A DNA stretch of 64,000 nt from CAWDVB01 sp963824105 (GTDB lineage: Bacteria > Actinomycetota > Actinomycetes > Propionibacteriales > Nocardioidaceae): the NCBI GenBank assembly GCA_963824105.1, contig CAWGNN010000009.1:496001-560000 (forward strand), in the 5' to 3' direction. The position numbers and the translations under genes were made by a program. Shown here piece after piece: positions 43,634 to 52,980 of this stretch (position 1 is the first letter of the stretch; every line of letters begins with the position of its first letter). Below the pieces are notes generated by a model that was not told the DNA's origin, ran no database searches, and worked only from the letters and a program-made list of their open reading frames with translations.

Positions 43634-44861
43634 GGGGGTCCTCCTCGGGTTGAACGTCTGTCACGGTGGCGCCGAACTGACCGTCCCGCACCCGGACGGT
43701 CACCACCGATGACGGGGCCACGTCGGCGGTGCGCCGGACGACCTGGCCGGTGTCGTCGAGCACGACCGCGTAGCCGCGCTCCAACGTGGCCAGCGGTGAC
43801 AGCGACCTGATGCGGGCCAGGTGCTGGGTGAGCTCGTCGGTGTGGCGGGCCAGGGTGTGACGGAGCACGACGCGGGAGCGGTCGCGCAGGGCGCCGACCT
43901 CCACCGCCCGTTGTCTGATCGCCTCCGTCGGAGCGGCGATGGCCGGGCGGCTCCGGGTCTGGTCCAACCACCGCTGCTCGGCATCGATGCGGCTGCGCAG
44001 CAGGCTGACCGCCCGGCCGCGCAGGCTGTTGACCCGGTCCAGCTCCTCCCCGACGTCGGGCACGACCCGCTTGGCCGCGTCCGTGGGTGTCGAGGCACGT
44101 AGATCGGCAACTAGGTCCAACAGCGGCTGGTCGGGCTCATGACCGATGGCGGAGACCACCGGGGTGCCGGCAGCGGCGACGGCGCGGAGCAGACCCTCGT
44201 CGGAGAACGGCAGCAGGTCCTCCACCGAGCCGCCCCCTCGCGCGATGACGATGACCTCGACACCGGGGTCGGCGTCGAGCTCAGCGAGCGCCTCGATGAT
44301 CTCGCGCGCTGCGGACGGGCCCTGGACGGCGGTGTTGACCACCCGGAAACCGACTGCCGGCCACCGGAGCCGGGCATTCTCCAGGACGTCGCGCTCAGCG
44401 GCGGACTGCCTGCCGGTGATCAGTCCGATCGTGCCGGGCAGGAACGGGAGTCGCTTCTTGCGGGCGGGGTCGAAGAGGCCCTCGGCTGCGAGGAGCTGAC
44501 GGCGACGCTCGATCTGAGCGAGCAGCTCACCCAGCCCGATGGTGCGGATGTCGTCGACAGCAAGGCTCAGCGTGCCGCGCCCGGCGTAGAAGTCGGGGCG
44601 ACCGTGCATGACGACCTGTGCGCCCTCGACCACGGGCGGGTTGATCGAGTCGAAGACCGACCGAGGGCAGGTCACGCTGAGGGAGACGTCGGCGCTGCTG
44701 TCCCGCAGAGTCATGAAGACCAGGCCCATCCCCTGGCGACGGCTTAGCTGGGCGATCTGTCCCTCGACCCATACCGCCCCGAGGCGGCCCACCCAGCCGG
44801 AGATGAGGTTGGAGATCTGCCGGACCGGCGCCGGATGCTCGGGGCTGGTCTCCAGGGGCAT
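43626..44861 (-). CDS. xseA: exodeoxyribonuclease VII large subunit XseA
   Basis: The 411-residue nuclease has an N-terminal OB fold (VWVEGQIAQLSRRQGMGLVF) and the catalytic core: IGLITGRQSAAERDVLENAR, VIVIARGGGSVEDLLPFSDE, VVSAIGHEPDQPLLDLVADL and ASTPTDAAKRVVP. A long coiled-coil region follows. It is needed in mismatch repair and for clearing single strands. The start MPLETS was chosen; the upstream extension is short and Arg-rich. Confidence 0.95.
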   Translation of the reverse strand: MPLETSPEHPAPVRQISNLISGWVGRLGAVWVEGQIAQLSRRQGMGLVFMTLRDSSADVSLSVTCPRSVFDSINPPVVEGAQVVMHGRPDFYAGRGTLSLAVDDIRTIGLGELLAQIERRRQLLAAEGLFDPARKKRLPFLPGTIGLITGRQSAAERDVLENARLRWPAVGFRVVNTAVQGPSAAREIIEALAELDADPGVEVIVIARGGGSVEDLLPFSDEGLLRAVAAAGTPVVSAIGHEPDQPLLDLVADLRASTPTDAAKRVVPDVGEELDRVNSLRGRAVSLLRSRIDAEQRWLDQTRSRPAIAAPTEAIRQRAVEVGALRDRSRVVLRHTLARHTDELTQHLARIRSLSPLATLERGYAVVLDDTGQVVRRTADVAPSSVVTVRVRDGQFGATVTDVQPEEDPHD

Positions 44862-44924
44862 GAGTCGCACCCTACGACGGGGCTCCCCCGGTGGCATCTA
44901 TGAGTGGCACCTACCATGGGCGCC

Positions 44925-45932
44925 ATGAGCAGTGCCGATCTGGGAATGCCGCCGGTGGTCGATCCTGCCGACGCCGATCGGCTCGAGGTTCGGCTTGCGG
45001 CACCACGTGGCTACTGCGCGGGGGTCGACCGGGCCGTCATCACCGTGGAGAAGGCGCTCGACCTCTACGGCAGTCCCGTCTACGTCCGCAAGCAGATCGT
45101 TCACAACAAGCACGTCGTCGCGGACCTGGAGTCCCGGGGCGCGGTCTTCGTCGACGAGCTCGACGAGGTGCCGTCGGGGGCGACCGTGGTCTTCTCCGCG
45201 CACGGGGTCTCACCCGCCGTGCACGCCGACGCCACCGAGCGCGGCCTCAAGACGATCGATGCCACCTGCCCGTTGGTGACCAAGGTGCACCACGAGGCTC
45301 GCCGGTTCGCGAACGAGGACTACGACATCCTGCTCATCGGACACCAGGGTCACGAGGAGGTCGAGGGGACTGCAGGTGAGGCCCCGGGCCACATCCGGCT
45401 CGTGGAGAGCCCCGAGGACGTCGACCGCATCGAGGTGCGTGACCCGGACAAGGTGGCGTGGCTCTCCCAGACCACGCTCTCGGTGGACGAGACGATGGCG
45501 GTGGTCCAGCGGATCCGTGAGCGGTTCCCGAATCTCGTCGACCCTCCGTCGGACGACATCTGCTACGCGACCCAGAACCGTCAGTCGGCGATCAAGGAGA
45601 TCTCGCAGGGCGCCGACCTGGTGATCGTGGTCGGCTCCGGCAACTCCTCGAACTCGGTCCGCCTGGTCGAGGTCGCCCTCGAGGCGGGTGCCTCCGCGGC
45701 CCATCGGGTCGACGATGCCTCGGAGATCCGCGAGGAGTGGCTGGACGGGGTTGGCACCGTCAGCGTGACTTCGGGAGCCTCGGTCCCCGAGGAGCTGGTT
45801 CAGGGAGTCGTCGACTTCCTGCACGAGCGAGGCTTCCCGACCGCGACCTCGGTGCCGACCGCCGAGGAGTCCTTGACCTTCGCGCTGCCGCCAGAGCTTC
45901 GGCGCGACATGCGCGCAGCACAGTCGGGTTGA
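44925..45932 (+). CDS. ispH: 4-hydroxy-3-methylbut-2-enyl diphosphate reductase IspH
   Basis: The last enzyme of the MEP pathway makes IPP and DMAPP using a 4Fe-4S cluster. The three cluster Cys are in APRGYCAGVDRAV, DATCPLVTKVHHEA and DDICYATQNRQSA, and SGNSSNSVRLVEVA binds the diphosphate. ATGs at 44916 and 44925 both fit; 44925 is used. Confidence 0.95.
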   Translation: MSSADLGMPPVVDPADADRLEVRLAAPRGYCAGVDRAVITVEKALDLYGSPVYVRKQIVHNKHVVADLESRGAVFVDELDEVPSGATVVFSAHGVSPAVHADATERGLKTIDATCPLVTKVHHEARRFANEDYDILLIGHQGHEEVEGTAGEAPGHIRLVESPEDVDRIEVRDPDKVAWLSQTTLSVDETMAVVQRIRERFPNLVDPPSDDICYATQNRQSAIKEISQGADLVIVVGSGNSSNSVRLVEVALEAGASAAHRVDDASEIREEWLDGVGTVSVTSGASVPEELVQGVVDFLHERGFPTATSVPTAEESLTFALPPELRRDMRAAQSG

Positions 45933-45944
45933 CCGCCGAGCGTC

Positions 45945-46394
45945 TCAGTTGAGACCTGGTACGCCGTCGTCCCCGGCGAGCAGCGCCTTGAGCAGGTCAC
46001 GCCAGGTGATGATCCCTATCGGCTCCCGATCGGCGTTGATGATCGGGACACTCTCCACCTGGTGCTCGGTGAAGATCGCCGCGATCTCGGCCAGCTCGGT
46101 ATCCGGACCGGCGCTGAGCGGATGGAGCTCCATGACCTGGTGCACCCGCTTGTTCAGGGTCGCGGTGTCGCGCTTGGCCTCGGACACCGTGCCGATGTAG
46201 GGCGAGAGCGCTCGCAGCATGTCGCGGTCCGAGAGGATGCCGACCAGCCGGCGCTCCTCGACGACCATGAGGTGCCGGATCTTGCGGTGCTCGAAGAGCT
46301 CCTTGACCAGGACCAGACGGTCGTCGAGCTCCACCGAGACCACGGTGCGGCTCATGATGTCCCTGGCTCGCTGGCCCAGCGCCGGAAGGCTCAT
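45945..46394 (-). CDS. CBS-domain protein
   Basis: The 149-residue protein is essentially a pair of CBS domains: DIMSRTVVSVELDDRLVLV with LVGILSDRDMLRALS, and HQVMELHPLSAGPDTELAEI with PIGIITWRDLLKALL. Paired CBS domains bind adenosine nucleotides and act as energy or ion sensors. No catalytic domain is attached, so it may work in trans. ATG start at MSLPALGQ; the longer upstream frame lies over rmuC and is not coding. Confidence 0.87.
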   Translation of the reverse strand: MSLPALGQRARDIMSRTVVSVELDDRLVLVKELFEHRKIRHLMVVEERRLVGILSDRDMLRALSPYIGTVSEAKRDTATLNKRVHQVMELHPLSAGPDTELAEIAAIFTEHQVESVPIINADREPIGIITWRDLLKALLAGDDGVPGLN

Positions 46395-46434
46395 GCCCAC
46401 ATGGTCGGCAGGATCGGGCGAATCCTGATAGGGA

Positions 46435-47496
46435 TCAGCCCGTCTGGTCGAACTCGGGCGCGGACAGGGCGCGTGGGCTGAGCTCGATGGGCTCGGCCGC
46501 CGGGAGCTCGTCATCGGTGACTCCGAGCTCCTGCAGCTTGCGAGCGGTGACCATGACCCGTGACTCCAAGGACCCGATCGCCTCGTTGTAGCTGCCCACG
46601 GCTGCCTTGAGCGAGCGCCCGAGTTTGTCCAGGTGAGCCCCCATGGTTGCCAGGCGACTGTGCAACAGCCTTGCGTGCTCGTGGATCTCCTTGGCCTGCT
46701 CGGCAAGAGTCTCCTGGGTCCACGCGTAGGCCACGGTCCGCAGCAGCGCGATCAGGGTGGTTGGCGTTGCCAGGATGACGCGTTTGGCGGCGGCGTCGTC
46801 GAGAAGATCGGGCTCGACTTCGAGGGCGGCGGACAAGAAGGCCTCGCCTGGGACGAAGAGCACGACGAACTCCGGACTCGGGGTGAAGCTCTCCCAGTAC
46901 CTCTTCTTGGCCAGCGCCTCGACATGGGTGCGCAGCTGCCGGGCGTGCCTGGTCAGGTGGTGATCGCGCTCGGAGTCCGACTGCGCGCTGGTTGCGTCGA
47001 GGAAGGCGTCGAGCGGCACCTTGGAGTCGACGACGACGTGCTTGTCGCCGGCAAGGTGGACCACCAGGTCGGGACGGAGGATCCCGTCGTCGTCGCGCGC
47101 CGAGACCTGCTCGTCGAAGTCGCACCGCTCGGTCAGGCCGGCGAGCTCGACCGCTCGGCGTAGGTGGAGCTCGCCCCACCGGCCGCGTGTGTGCGGCTTG
47201 CGGAGCGCGGTCGCGAGGTTGGAGGTCTCCCGGCGCAGCAGCTCAGTGGAGACTCGCACGTCCTCGACCTGCTGGCGCAGCTGGCTCTGCCAGGAGATCC
47301 GGTGCTCGTCGAGCTCACGCAGGCTGGAGTGCAGCCGGTCGAGGCTGTCCTTTACCACTGCGGCGTTCGGGTCACCGGGTGGGCGTGCCGAGAGCGTGTC
47401 GGAACGGCTCCTGGCGAGCGCGGCGTACCAGCCGACGGCCCAGCCCAGTCCCAAGCCGAGGATCAGGCCACCGATCAGGACGAAGAAGATCTCCAT
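46435..47496 (-). CDS. DNA recombination protein RmuC-like
   Basis: The RmuC-family protein of about 353 residues has an N-terminal membrane anchor (residues 3-22, IFFVLIGGLILGLGLGWAV), a coiled coil (residues 50-95), then the nuclease-like core. The core shows RGRWGELHLRRAVELAGL, LRPDLVVHLAGDKHVVVDSK with the PD-(D/E)xK-type residues, and ILATPTTLIALLRTVAYAW. RmuC limits recombination between inverted repeats. ATG 47505 is another possible start. Confidence 0.9.
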   Translation of the reverse strand: MEIFFVLIGGLILGLGLGWAVGWYAALARSRSDTLSARPPGDPNAAVVKDSLDRLHSSLRELDEHRISWQSQLRQQVEDVRVSTELLRRETSNLATALRKPHTRGRWGELHLRRAVELAGLTERCDFDEQVSARDDDGILRPDLVVHLAGDKHVVVDSKVPLDAFLDATSAQSDSERDHHLTRHARQLRTHVEALAKKRYWESFTPSPEFVVLFVPGEAFLSAALEVEPDLLDDAAAKRVILATPTTLIALLRTVAYAWTQETLAEQAKEIHEHARLLHSRLATMGAHLDKLGRSLKAAVGSYNEAIGSLESRVMVTARKLQELGVTDDELPAAEPIELSPRALSAPEFDQTG

Positions 47497-47560
47497 ACCC
47501 GGCATGGTCCATGACGCCGGGGACAATTCGGGGGAGGAGTCCCGGCCGGCTGGCTCACGG

Positions 47561-48436
47561 TCAGGGCAGGACCTTGAAGCTGGCGGCGACCTTGAGGTCT
47601 ACCGACTTGTTCTTGGCCGTGAAGATGTGTTCCACCTGGCCGAAGTCGAACACGACGAAGAGGCCCTGGGCCTGGTACCAGCGGATCTCGGTGACCCCTC
47701 CTGGGAAGGCAGGGTTGTTCGGGCAGGCGACGGCGACATCGCGCCAACTCCCGCTCGTGCTGGGGTTCAGGCTCAGCAGCTTGATCTGCGGACAGTTCGT
47801 GAAATACGCCAGGAGCTCGTCTTGCACCTCGGTGCGGTTGTGAGCCGGCGCGACCGTGATCGGCAGATAGTTCAGGAAGTACACGAAGCCCGGAGCCTCG
47901 GCCGCCCGCATCATGGCCACCGTCGTGGTCCGCTTCGTGCAGGACCTGTAGAGGGTCGCCCCGTTCGCCAGATCCTTGGCTTTGCCGAGCTGATAGCTGA
48001 TCTTCTGCACCACCCAGAGCGTGCTTCCGTCCTGGGTGACCGTCGCCGGCACCACTCCGGGCACGGCTCGGTAGGTCCAGTCGCCGCTCTCCTGCCTCTT
48101 CGCGCACGGTGCTCCGTTGTAGGCGTAGACGTGTGTTGGGAAGCGAAGGGTGAACCCGACCTCGGCGTTGGTATAGGTGCTCCACCCGTCGCCGTTCTTC
48201 ACGATCCCCGTCGTCGGACTCCGGGTCGCGGAGGGCGTCGAAGTCGGTTTGGGCTTCGATGTGGGCGTCGGGCTCTGGGCCGGTGAGGCGGTCTCGCTTG
48301 GCGACGACGTCACGACGCTCAGGTTGGGTGTCGGCTGTGTCGAGACGCTCTGGGTCGCCGGGGAACAGGCGGTCGTCACCGTCAGCGCAAGAAGGACGGG
48401 GACCATGCCCACACGCAGGCCCCCCGGGCTGCTCAT
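47561..48436 (-). CDS. lipoprotein, paralogue 1 of a tandem pair
   Basis: The 291-residue protein has a signal peptide and lipobox (VTTAC, Cys near 24), a Ser/Thr/Pro-rich spacer (residues 26-75), then GIVKNGDGWSTYTNAEVGFT, an extracytoplasmic domain with several Cys. It shares domain architecture with the next gene upstream (TGIVKDSDGWSTYTNAELGF), also VVPATV and VQKISYQLG. The pair is a tandem duplication. Family unknown to me; likely surface-exposed. Confidence 0.8.
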   Translation of the reverse strand: MSSPGGLRVGMVPVLLALTVTTACSPATQSVSTQPTPNLSVVTSSPSETASPAQSPTPTSKPKPTSTPSATRSPTTGIVKNGDGWSTYTNAEVGFTLRFPTHVYAYNGAPCAKRQESGDWTYRAVPGVVPATVTQDGSTLWVVQKISYQLGKAKDLANGATLYRSCTKRTTTVAMMRAAEAPGFVYFLNYLPITVAPAHNRTEVQDELLAYFTNCPQIKLLSLNPSTSGSWRDVAVACPNNPAFPGGVTEIRWYQAQGLFVVFDFGQVEHIFTAKNKSVDLKVAASFKVLP

Positions 48437-48508
48437 GGGACCATCATGGACCTTTCGGCCATGTCGTCAACCGCCAGCGGACAGATAGTTCGGGCCGGGG
48501 CGGACTCC

Positions 48509-49351
48509 TCAGGCCAGGGGAGCGAAGCTGGCAGCGATCTTGTTGTCGGCCGGTCGCTGTCGCGCGTCGTAGATCTGGATCGCCTGGCCGAACCAGAACA
48601 TCACGAAGAGGCTGTGGGCCTGGTACAGGCGGGCGTCGTAGGCGTAGTTGAAGAACATCTGGTCCTCGGGACAGCTGAAGAGGACCTTGCGCCACGGCCC
48701 TGAAGGGCTGTGGACCATGCTCGCCACCGTCACCGAGGCGCAGTGGTCGAAGGTCGTGACGGCGAAGCTCTTGACGTCGGCCCTGGTGCTTGCCTGGACG
48801 ACGGAGATCGGGAGCACCGCGAGAAGGTAGTCCGACGTCCCGGATACGTAGGCCCGGATCATCTTCACGGTCGTCACCGTCTTCGTGCAGGCCTTGTACT
48901 TCGTGGTGCCGTCGGCCATCTGCTGGGCATCGCCCAGCTGGTAGCTGATCTTCTGCGTCACATAGAAGCTGTCCCGGTCCTGGATCACGGTGGCCGGGAC
49001 AACGCCGGACGAGGGCCGATAGCTCCAGCCTCCCGACTCTTGGTTCTTGGTGCAGGGAGCGCCGAGTCCGGCGTAGATCCGGGTCGGGAAGCGGAAACTG
49101 AACCCGAGCTCGGCGTTGGTGTAGGTGCTCCAGCCGTCTGAGTCCTTCACGATCCCGGTGGTCGGTGGCGCCTCGGTCGGGGTGCCAGTGGGCGTGACAG
49201 CGGGTGAGGTGGTCCCCGTGGTCGGTGCGGTGGTGCTGGCGCTCGGTTGGTTCGAAGCGCTCGGCGTGCCCGTTGAGCAGGCTGCAGTGGCCGCCGTGAC
49301 GACGGCGAGGAGTGCGACGCTCCACCGGCGCAGTGGCTTGCTGCCGGTCAT
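48509..49351 (-). CDS. lipoprotein, paralogue 2 of a tandem pair
   Basis: About 280 residues with a signal peptide and lipobox (ATAAC), a long Thr/Ser/Pro-rich linker, then the same extracytoplasmic domain as the preceding entry (GWSTYTNAELGFSFRFPTRI, CTKTVTTVKMIRAY, SCPEDQMFF). The linker and most of the domain have diverged from paralogue 1, so the duplication is old. Start at MTGSKP. It is the upstream member of the pair; 72 bp separate the two. Confidence 0.8.
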   Translation of the reverse strand: MTGSKPLRRWSVALLAVVTAATAACSTGTPSASNQPSASTTAPTTGTTSPAVTPTGTPTEAPPTTGIVKDSDGWSTYTNAELGFSFRFPTRIYAGLGAPCTKNQESGGWSYRPSSGVVPATVIQDRDSFYVTQKISYQLGDAQQMADGTTKYKACTKTVTTVKMIRAYVSGTSDYLLAVLPISVVQASTRADVKSFAVTTFDHCASVTVASMVHSPSGPWRKVLFSCPEDQMFFNYAYDARLYQAHSLFVMFWFGQAIQIYDARQRPADNKIAASFAPLA

Positions 49352-49427
49352 GCCCCCATCGTCACCCCACCGGCCGTCGGCGGGAGCGGTCCTCCGGCCC
49401 CTCACGACGGGACTGTTGGCTGCCAGA

Positions 49428-52091
49428 TCAGCCTGGAGCGGTCCCCTGGTCCACGACCACGCAGAGGGGAGTGCGCTCGCTGCCCTGGCCGAGCGGGTTG
49501 TCCTTGAAGGCGCCGACGAGCGCGCTGCCGTCCAGCCCCGGGCTGACCCCCAGGACGGTCTGGCCGAGGTCGTTGGCGTCGATCACCACCACCCCCTGGA
49601 AGTTCGTCGCCGTCCCCGCCGGAAGGGTCTGCCGAATCCGGGCGGTGAGCTCCTCGGCCACCTTGTCGGGCTCCGCGGGAGGCAGCTTCGCCGACACGTT
49701 CGACGGATACACCGAGTACTCCGTTGGGCCGTCGATGGCGTTCACGTCGGAGCCGACCAGCCGGTAGAAGAGCCCGCGCTTGCCGACCAGCTTGCCGACC
49801 ACCGATCCGGCTGAGGCGAACAGGACCCGGGGAAGACCCACGTGCCTGATGGCGAGCTCCATGGTCCACGGGCTGCCCAGGCCGATCCCGTGCGGAGTGC
49901 GCACGACGAACCGACTCAGCAACTTGGCCCAGGTCGACGGTTTGATGTCCCAGACGAAATAGGCGCGGCCCTGGGTGATGGCGACGATCTTCTCGCTGAT
50001 GAACACGTACCAGGGGGAGTCGAGGGTTCCGGGAGGTGCGGCGGCGACGAACCGCGACGTCCGGTCGGTGACGAATCTGGTGAGATCGACATCGTCGCGG
50101 ACCGCGTCGGTCTGGAGTGGGTACCGGAGGTAGGTCCGGCCCTCGGTCTCGATCGCGATCTGCTTGCCCGGGTTCGGCTCGGTGTCCGGCTTCGGGGGCC
50201 GCTCCTCGTCGGCCTCGGCGTGGGCTCCGACAGGTTGGTCGATGAACTCGCGCAGCCACAGCTCGACGTTGAGCAGTCGCCAGAACGTCATGGTCCCGGT
50301 GGCGCTGCGTCCGTGCATGAAGTCCTGGAAGGCACCGACCACCGCGCCGGCGTTGAAGTACGGCCGGCCCGCGAAACTGGGCGAGGTGAAGACCTCGTAG
50401 AAGGAGTCCTTGGTCTGGTTGAACCATTCGGTCTCGGGAGTCGTGAAGCCGATCTTGTTGCGCCGCTTGCGGACGTCGTCGGGCACGAGACCGGCGGTCG
50501 CCTCGCGCAGGATGCGCTTGTTCCAACTGCCGTGGATGATCGCGGTGTCGTCGAGGCCGAAGACGTAGCTGACCACGTCCTTGTCGAGGAACGGCACCCT
50601 GCCCTCGATGCTGAACCGCATGCTGTTCTTGTCCTCGTAGCGCAGCAGCGCCGGAAGGCTGTTGTGGAAGATGTCCTCGACGAACCGCTTCTTCAAGTCG
50701 TCCTGGACGACGGGGAAGCGCTCGTCGACGTACGCCTGCTTGAAATCGGCTCGCAGCAGGTCGGCCGCTGGGATCTCACGACGGAACTTCAGCTTGTCGA
50801 CGATCCGGAAGCGCAGCAGCCGGAAGATCACGTCGCTGGACCGAAGCGCCTCCACGGCGAGCCGAAGCCACCGCCCCTCGCGCCTGAGCTGTCGCCAGTA
50901 GACCAGGTAGTACGGCGGGTAGCCGGCCAGCATCTCGTCGGCGCCCTGGCCGTCGAGCACCACGGTGACGTGTTTGGCAGCCTCCTCCATCACCTTGTAC
51001 TGGGCGTAGGGGCCGGTGCTGATCGTCGGCTCCTCCTGGGTCCGCACGAAGTCGGTCAGGTCGTCGAGGAACGACGCGGGGGTGGGGTGGATCTTGTGGA
51101 CGTCCACGTGGCCGGCGCAGGTGGCCAGCACCTCGTCGACGTACTTCTCCTCGTCGTTGATCGACCCGGGGAAGACCGCGGAGAAGGTGTTCTGCAGGGT
51201 GCCGACGGACGAAGCCTCACTGTCCTCGGCGTTGATCAGGTTGTTGATGGTGAGCGCGATGGTCGAGGAGTCCATGCCGCCGGAGACACAGCTGCCGACG
51301 GGCACCTCACTGACCAGTCGGGCCCGGATCGACTGGGTCAGCATCTCCGCATAGGTCCGGGTCGCCGAGTCGCTGTAGGCGCGGTGTTCGCGGGCCCGCT
51401 GGAGCAGGTCGTCGGGCAGGTTGGAGAAGCGCTCCACGCGCATCCCGGCAGGGCCGACCGTCATCAGCTCACCTGGCATCAGCTTGAAGACGTCCTTGAA
51501 GAACGTCTCCGGGGAGTCCTCGTGGGCCCGGAACCGCAGATAGCGGTAGATCTGGCGGTCGTTCGGCTCGGGGGTGAATGCGCCCGTCGCCAGCAGCGCC
51601 TTGATCTCGGACGCGAACAGCAGCTTCGGCCGGTCCGGTGTTCCGAGGTTGATGTAATAGAGCGGCTTGATGCCGAAATGGTCCCGGGCCAGGGTCAGTT
51701 CAGCGCTGCCCTCCTCGTACACCGCGAGCCCGAACATGCCGTTGATCCGGTCGAGCCCGTGGGCACCCCACGCCCGGAACGTCTGGAGCACCACTTCGGT
51801 GTCTGTGTCGTTGGTGAACCCGTAGCCGAGAGCGCGTAGCTCCTCGCGCAGCTCCCGGTAGTTGTAGGCCTCGCCGTTGTAGGCGATGACGTGGGTGCGC
51901 TCGGCGTTCGACATCGGCTGCGCGCCGTGGTCCCGGTCGATGATCGCCAGGCTGCGGTGAGCGAGCCCGACATCGTCCTGCGCGTAGACGCCTTCACCGT
52001 CCGGGCCCCGGTGCTCCTGGGCGTTGTTCATGATCTCCAGGAGGCGTCGGGTGTCGGGGCCGAAGCCCACGCAGCCTGCTATTCCGCACAT
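49428..52091 (-). CDS. asnB: asparagine synthetase fused to a CofE-like domain
   Basis: The first 625 residues are a complete class II asparagine synthetase: Cys2 of MCGIAGCVGFGPD is the glutamine amidotransferase nucleophile, HRGPDGEGVYAQDD and YNGEAYNYRELREEL follow, and SCVSGGMDSSTIAL is the PP-loop. After an acidic linker, residues about 650-887 match the coenzyme F420-0:gamma-glutamyl ligase (CofE) superfamily: VFISEKIVAITQGRAY, IDGPTEYSVYP and DANDLGQTVLGVS. The family normally stands alone. The fusion suggests coupled amide and gamma-glutamyl chemistry, but the substrate is unknown. Confidence 0.88.
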   Translation of the reverse strand: MCGIAGCVGFGPDTRRLLEIMNNAQEHRGPDGEGVYAQDDVGLAHRSLAIIDRDHGAQPMSNAERTHVIAYNGEAYNYRELREELRALGYGFTNDTDTEVVLQTFRAWGAHGLDRINGMFGLAVYEEGSAELTLARDHFGIKPLYYINLGTPDRPKLLFASEIKALLATGAFTPEPNDRQIYRYLRFRAHEDSPETFFKDVFKLMPGELMTVGPAGMRVERFSNLPDDLLQRAREHRAYSDSATRTYAEMLTQSIRARLVSEVPVGSCVSGGMDSSTIALTINNLINAEDSEASSVGTLQNTFSAVFPGSINDEEKYVDEVLATCAGHVDVHKIHPTPASFLDDLTDFVRTQEEPTISTGPYAQYKVMEEAAKHVTVVLDGQGADEMLAGYPPYYLVYWRQLRREGRWLRLAVEALRSSDVIFRLLRFRIVDKLKFRREIPAADLLRADFKQAYVDERFPVVQDDLKKRFVEDIFHNSLPALLRYEDKNSMRFSIEGRVPFLDKDVVSYVFGLDDTAIIHGSWNKRILREATAGLVPDDVRKRRNKIGFTTPETEWFNQTKDSFYEVFTSPSFAGRPYFNAGAVVGAFQDFMHGRSATGTMTFWRLLNVELWLREFIDQPVGAHAEADEERPPKPDTEPNPGKQIAIETEGRTYLRYPLQTDAVRDDVDLTRFVTDRTSRFVAAAPPGTLDSPWYVFISEKIVAITQGRAYFVWDIKPSTWAKLLSRFVVRTPHGIGLGSPWTMELAIRHVGLPRVLFASAGSVVGKLVGKRGLFYRLVGSDVNAIDGPTEYSVYPSNVSAKLPPAEPDKVAEELTARIRQTLPAGTATNFQGVVVIDANDLGQTVLGVSPGLDGSALVGAFKDNPLGQGSERTPLCVVVDQGTAPG

Positions 52092-52181
52092 GCGGCACGT
52101 CCCCTTGCTTGATTCTGAACCGTCGTCCGTGCCCGTTTCCGGCGGGCCCGTATCAGGCTCATGCTAGGAGGAGGGCCGCAT

Positions 52182-52913
52182 TCAGCGCTGGTCGGCACCC
52201 TTGGGCGGCTTGAGGACCGCGAACGGGTCGGTCACCTCGAGGGTCCGGTCGCGGAACCGATAGAGCGCGGCGGGCCGCCCCCCGCCCGGGCCGGGGGCAC
52301 TGCGCACGCCGGTGGGCTCGATCATTCCGCGCCGGGTCATCACGCGGTGCAGGTTGGTCGGGTCCACGTCGTACCCGAGCGCGGCACTGACCACCTCGCG
52401 CAGGCGCTGCATGGTGAACTCGCTGGGCGCGAGGGCGAAGCCGATGTTGGTGTAGCTGAGCTTGGCGCGGAGCCGCTCGGCGGCCGCGTCGACGAAGTAG
52501 TGGTGGTCGAACGCCAACGAGGGAAGCTCGGCTACGGGGAACCAGGCGGTGTCCTCGGGCAGCTCGGGCTCGGAGTCGGGGGGCACCAGGGCCAGGTAGC
52601 CGGTGGCGAGCACCCGCCCGCGCGGATCGCGCTCCACCCGGCTGTGGGTGGCCACCTGCTCCAGCCAGCTGATCTCCCGGACGTCGACCTTGGTGGCGAG
52701 GTGGTCGTGGACCGCGTCTCGGAGCCGTTGATCGGCCCGAACGCCACCTCCGGGGAGCGCCCAGTGACCGGCGTAGGGCTCCCGCTCGCGTTGCCAGAGC
52801 AGGACGCAGAGGGTGTCTTCACGGACGGAGAGGACCACGGCGAGCACCTCGTGCGGATAGGCCGGGAAAGGGGGCTTGGCGTGATCCACGATCTTGATGC
52901 TAGCCTGTCTCAT
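52182..52913 (-). CDS. nrtR: NrtR-type Nudix transcription regulator of NAD synthesis
   Basis: The 243-residue protein has a Nudix fold (HEVLAVVLSVREDTLCVLLW, GHWALPGGGVRADQRLRDAV) whose catalytic box has lost the REUxEE acidic residues (here HDHLATKV). It is therefore a sensor rather than a hydrolase. A C-terminal winged helix follows (FTMQRLREVVSAALGYDVDP, VMTRRGMIEP). NrtR proteins bind ADP-ribose or NAD-derived ligands and repress NAD genes. It is divergent from nadABC, with an operator-like palindrome between. Confidence 0.88.
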   Translation of the reverse strand: MRQASIKIVDHAKPPFPAYPHEVLAVVLSVREDTLCVLLWQREREPYAGHWALPGGGVRADQRLRDAVHDHLATKVDVREISWLEQVATHSRVERDPRGRVLATGYLALVPPDSEPELPEDTAWFPVAELPSLAFDHHYFVDAAAERLRAKLSYTNIGFALAPSEFTMQRLREVVSAALGYDVDPTNLHRVMTRRGMIEPTGVRSAPGPGGGRPAALYRFRDRTLEVTDPFAVLKPPKGADQR

Positions 52914-52917
52914 GAGG

Positions 52918-52959
52918 TTATCGACTCCTAGTCGAAAACGAGCAGAGTCGAAAACCGAC
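52918..52959. promoter_or_regulatory. NrtR operator-like site in the nrtR-nadA intergenic region
   Basis: TCGACTCCTAGTCGA (52921-52935) is a perfect inverted repeat, extended imperfectly on both sides. AGTCGAAAAC occurs at 52930-52939 and again at 52946-52955, and the second joins GTCG-AAAAC-CGAC (52947-52959). The block sits 5 bp from the nrtR start and 21 bp before the nadA ATG, so it could control both directions. Confidence 0.65.
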
Positions 52960-52980
52960 GGAAGAGAACAGGCGGTACTC

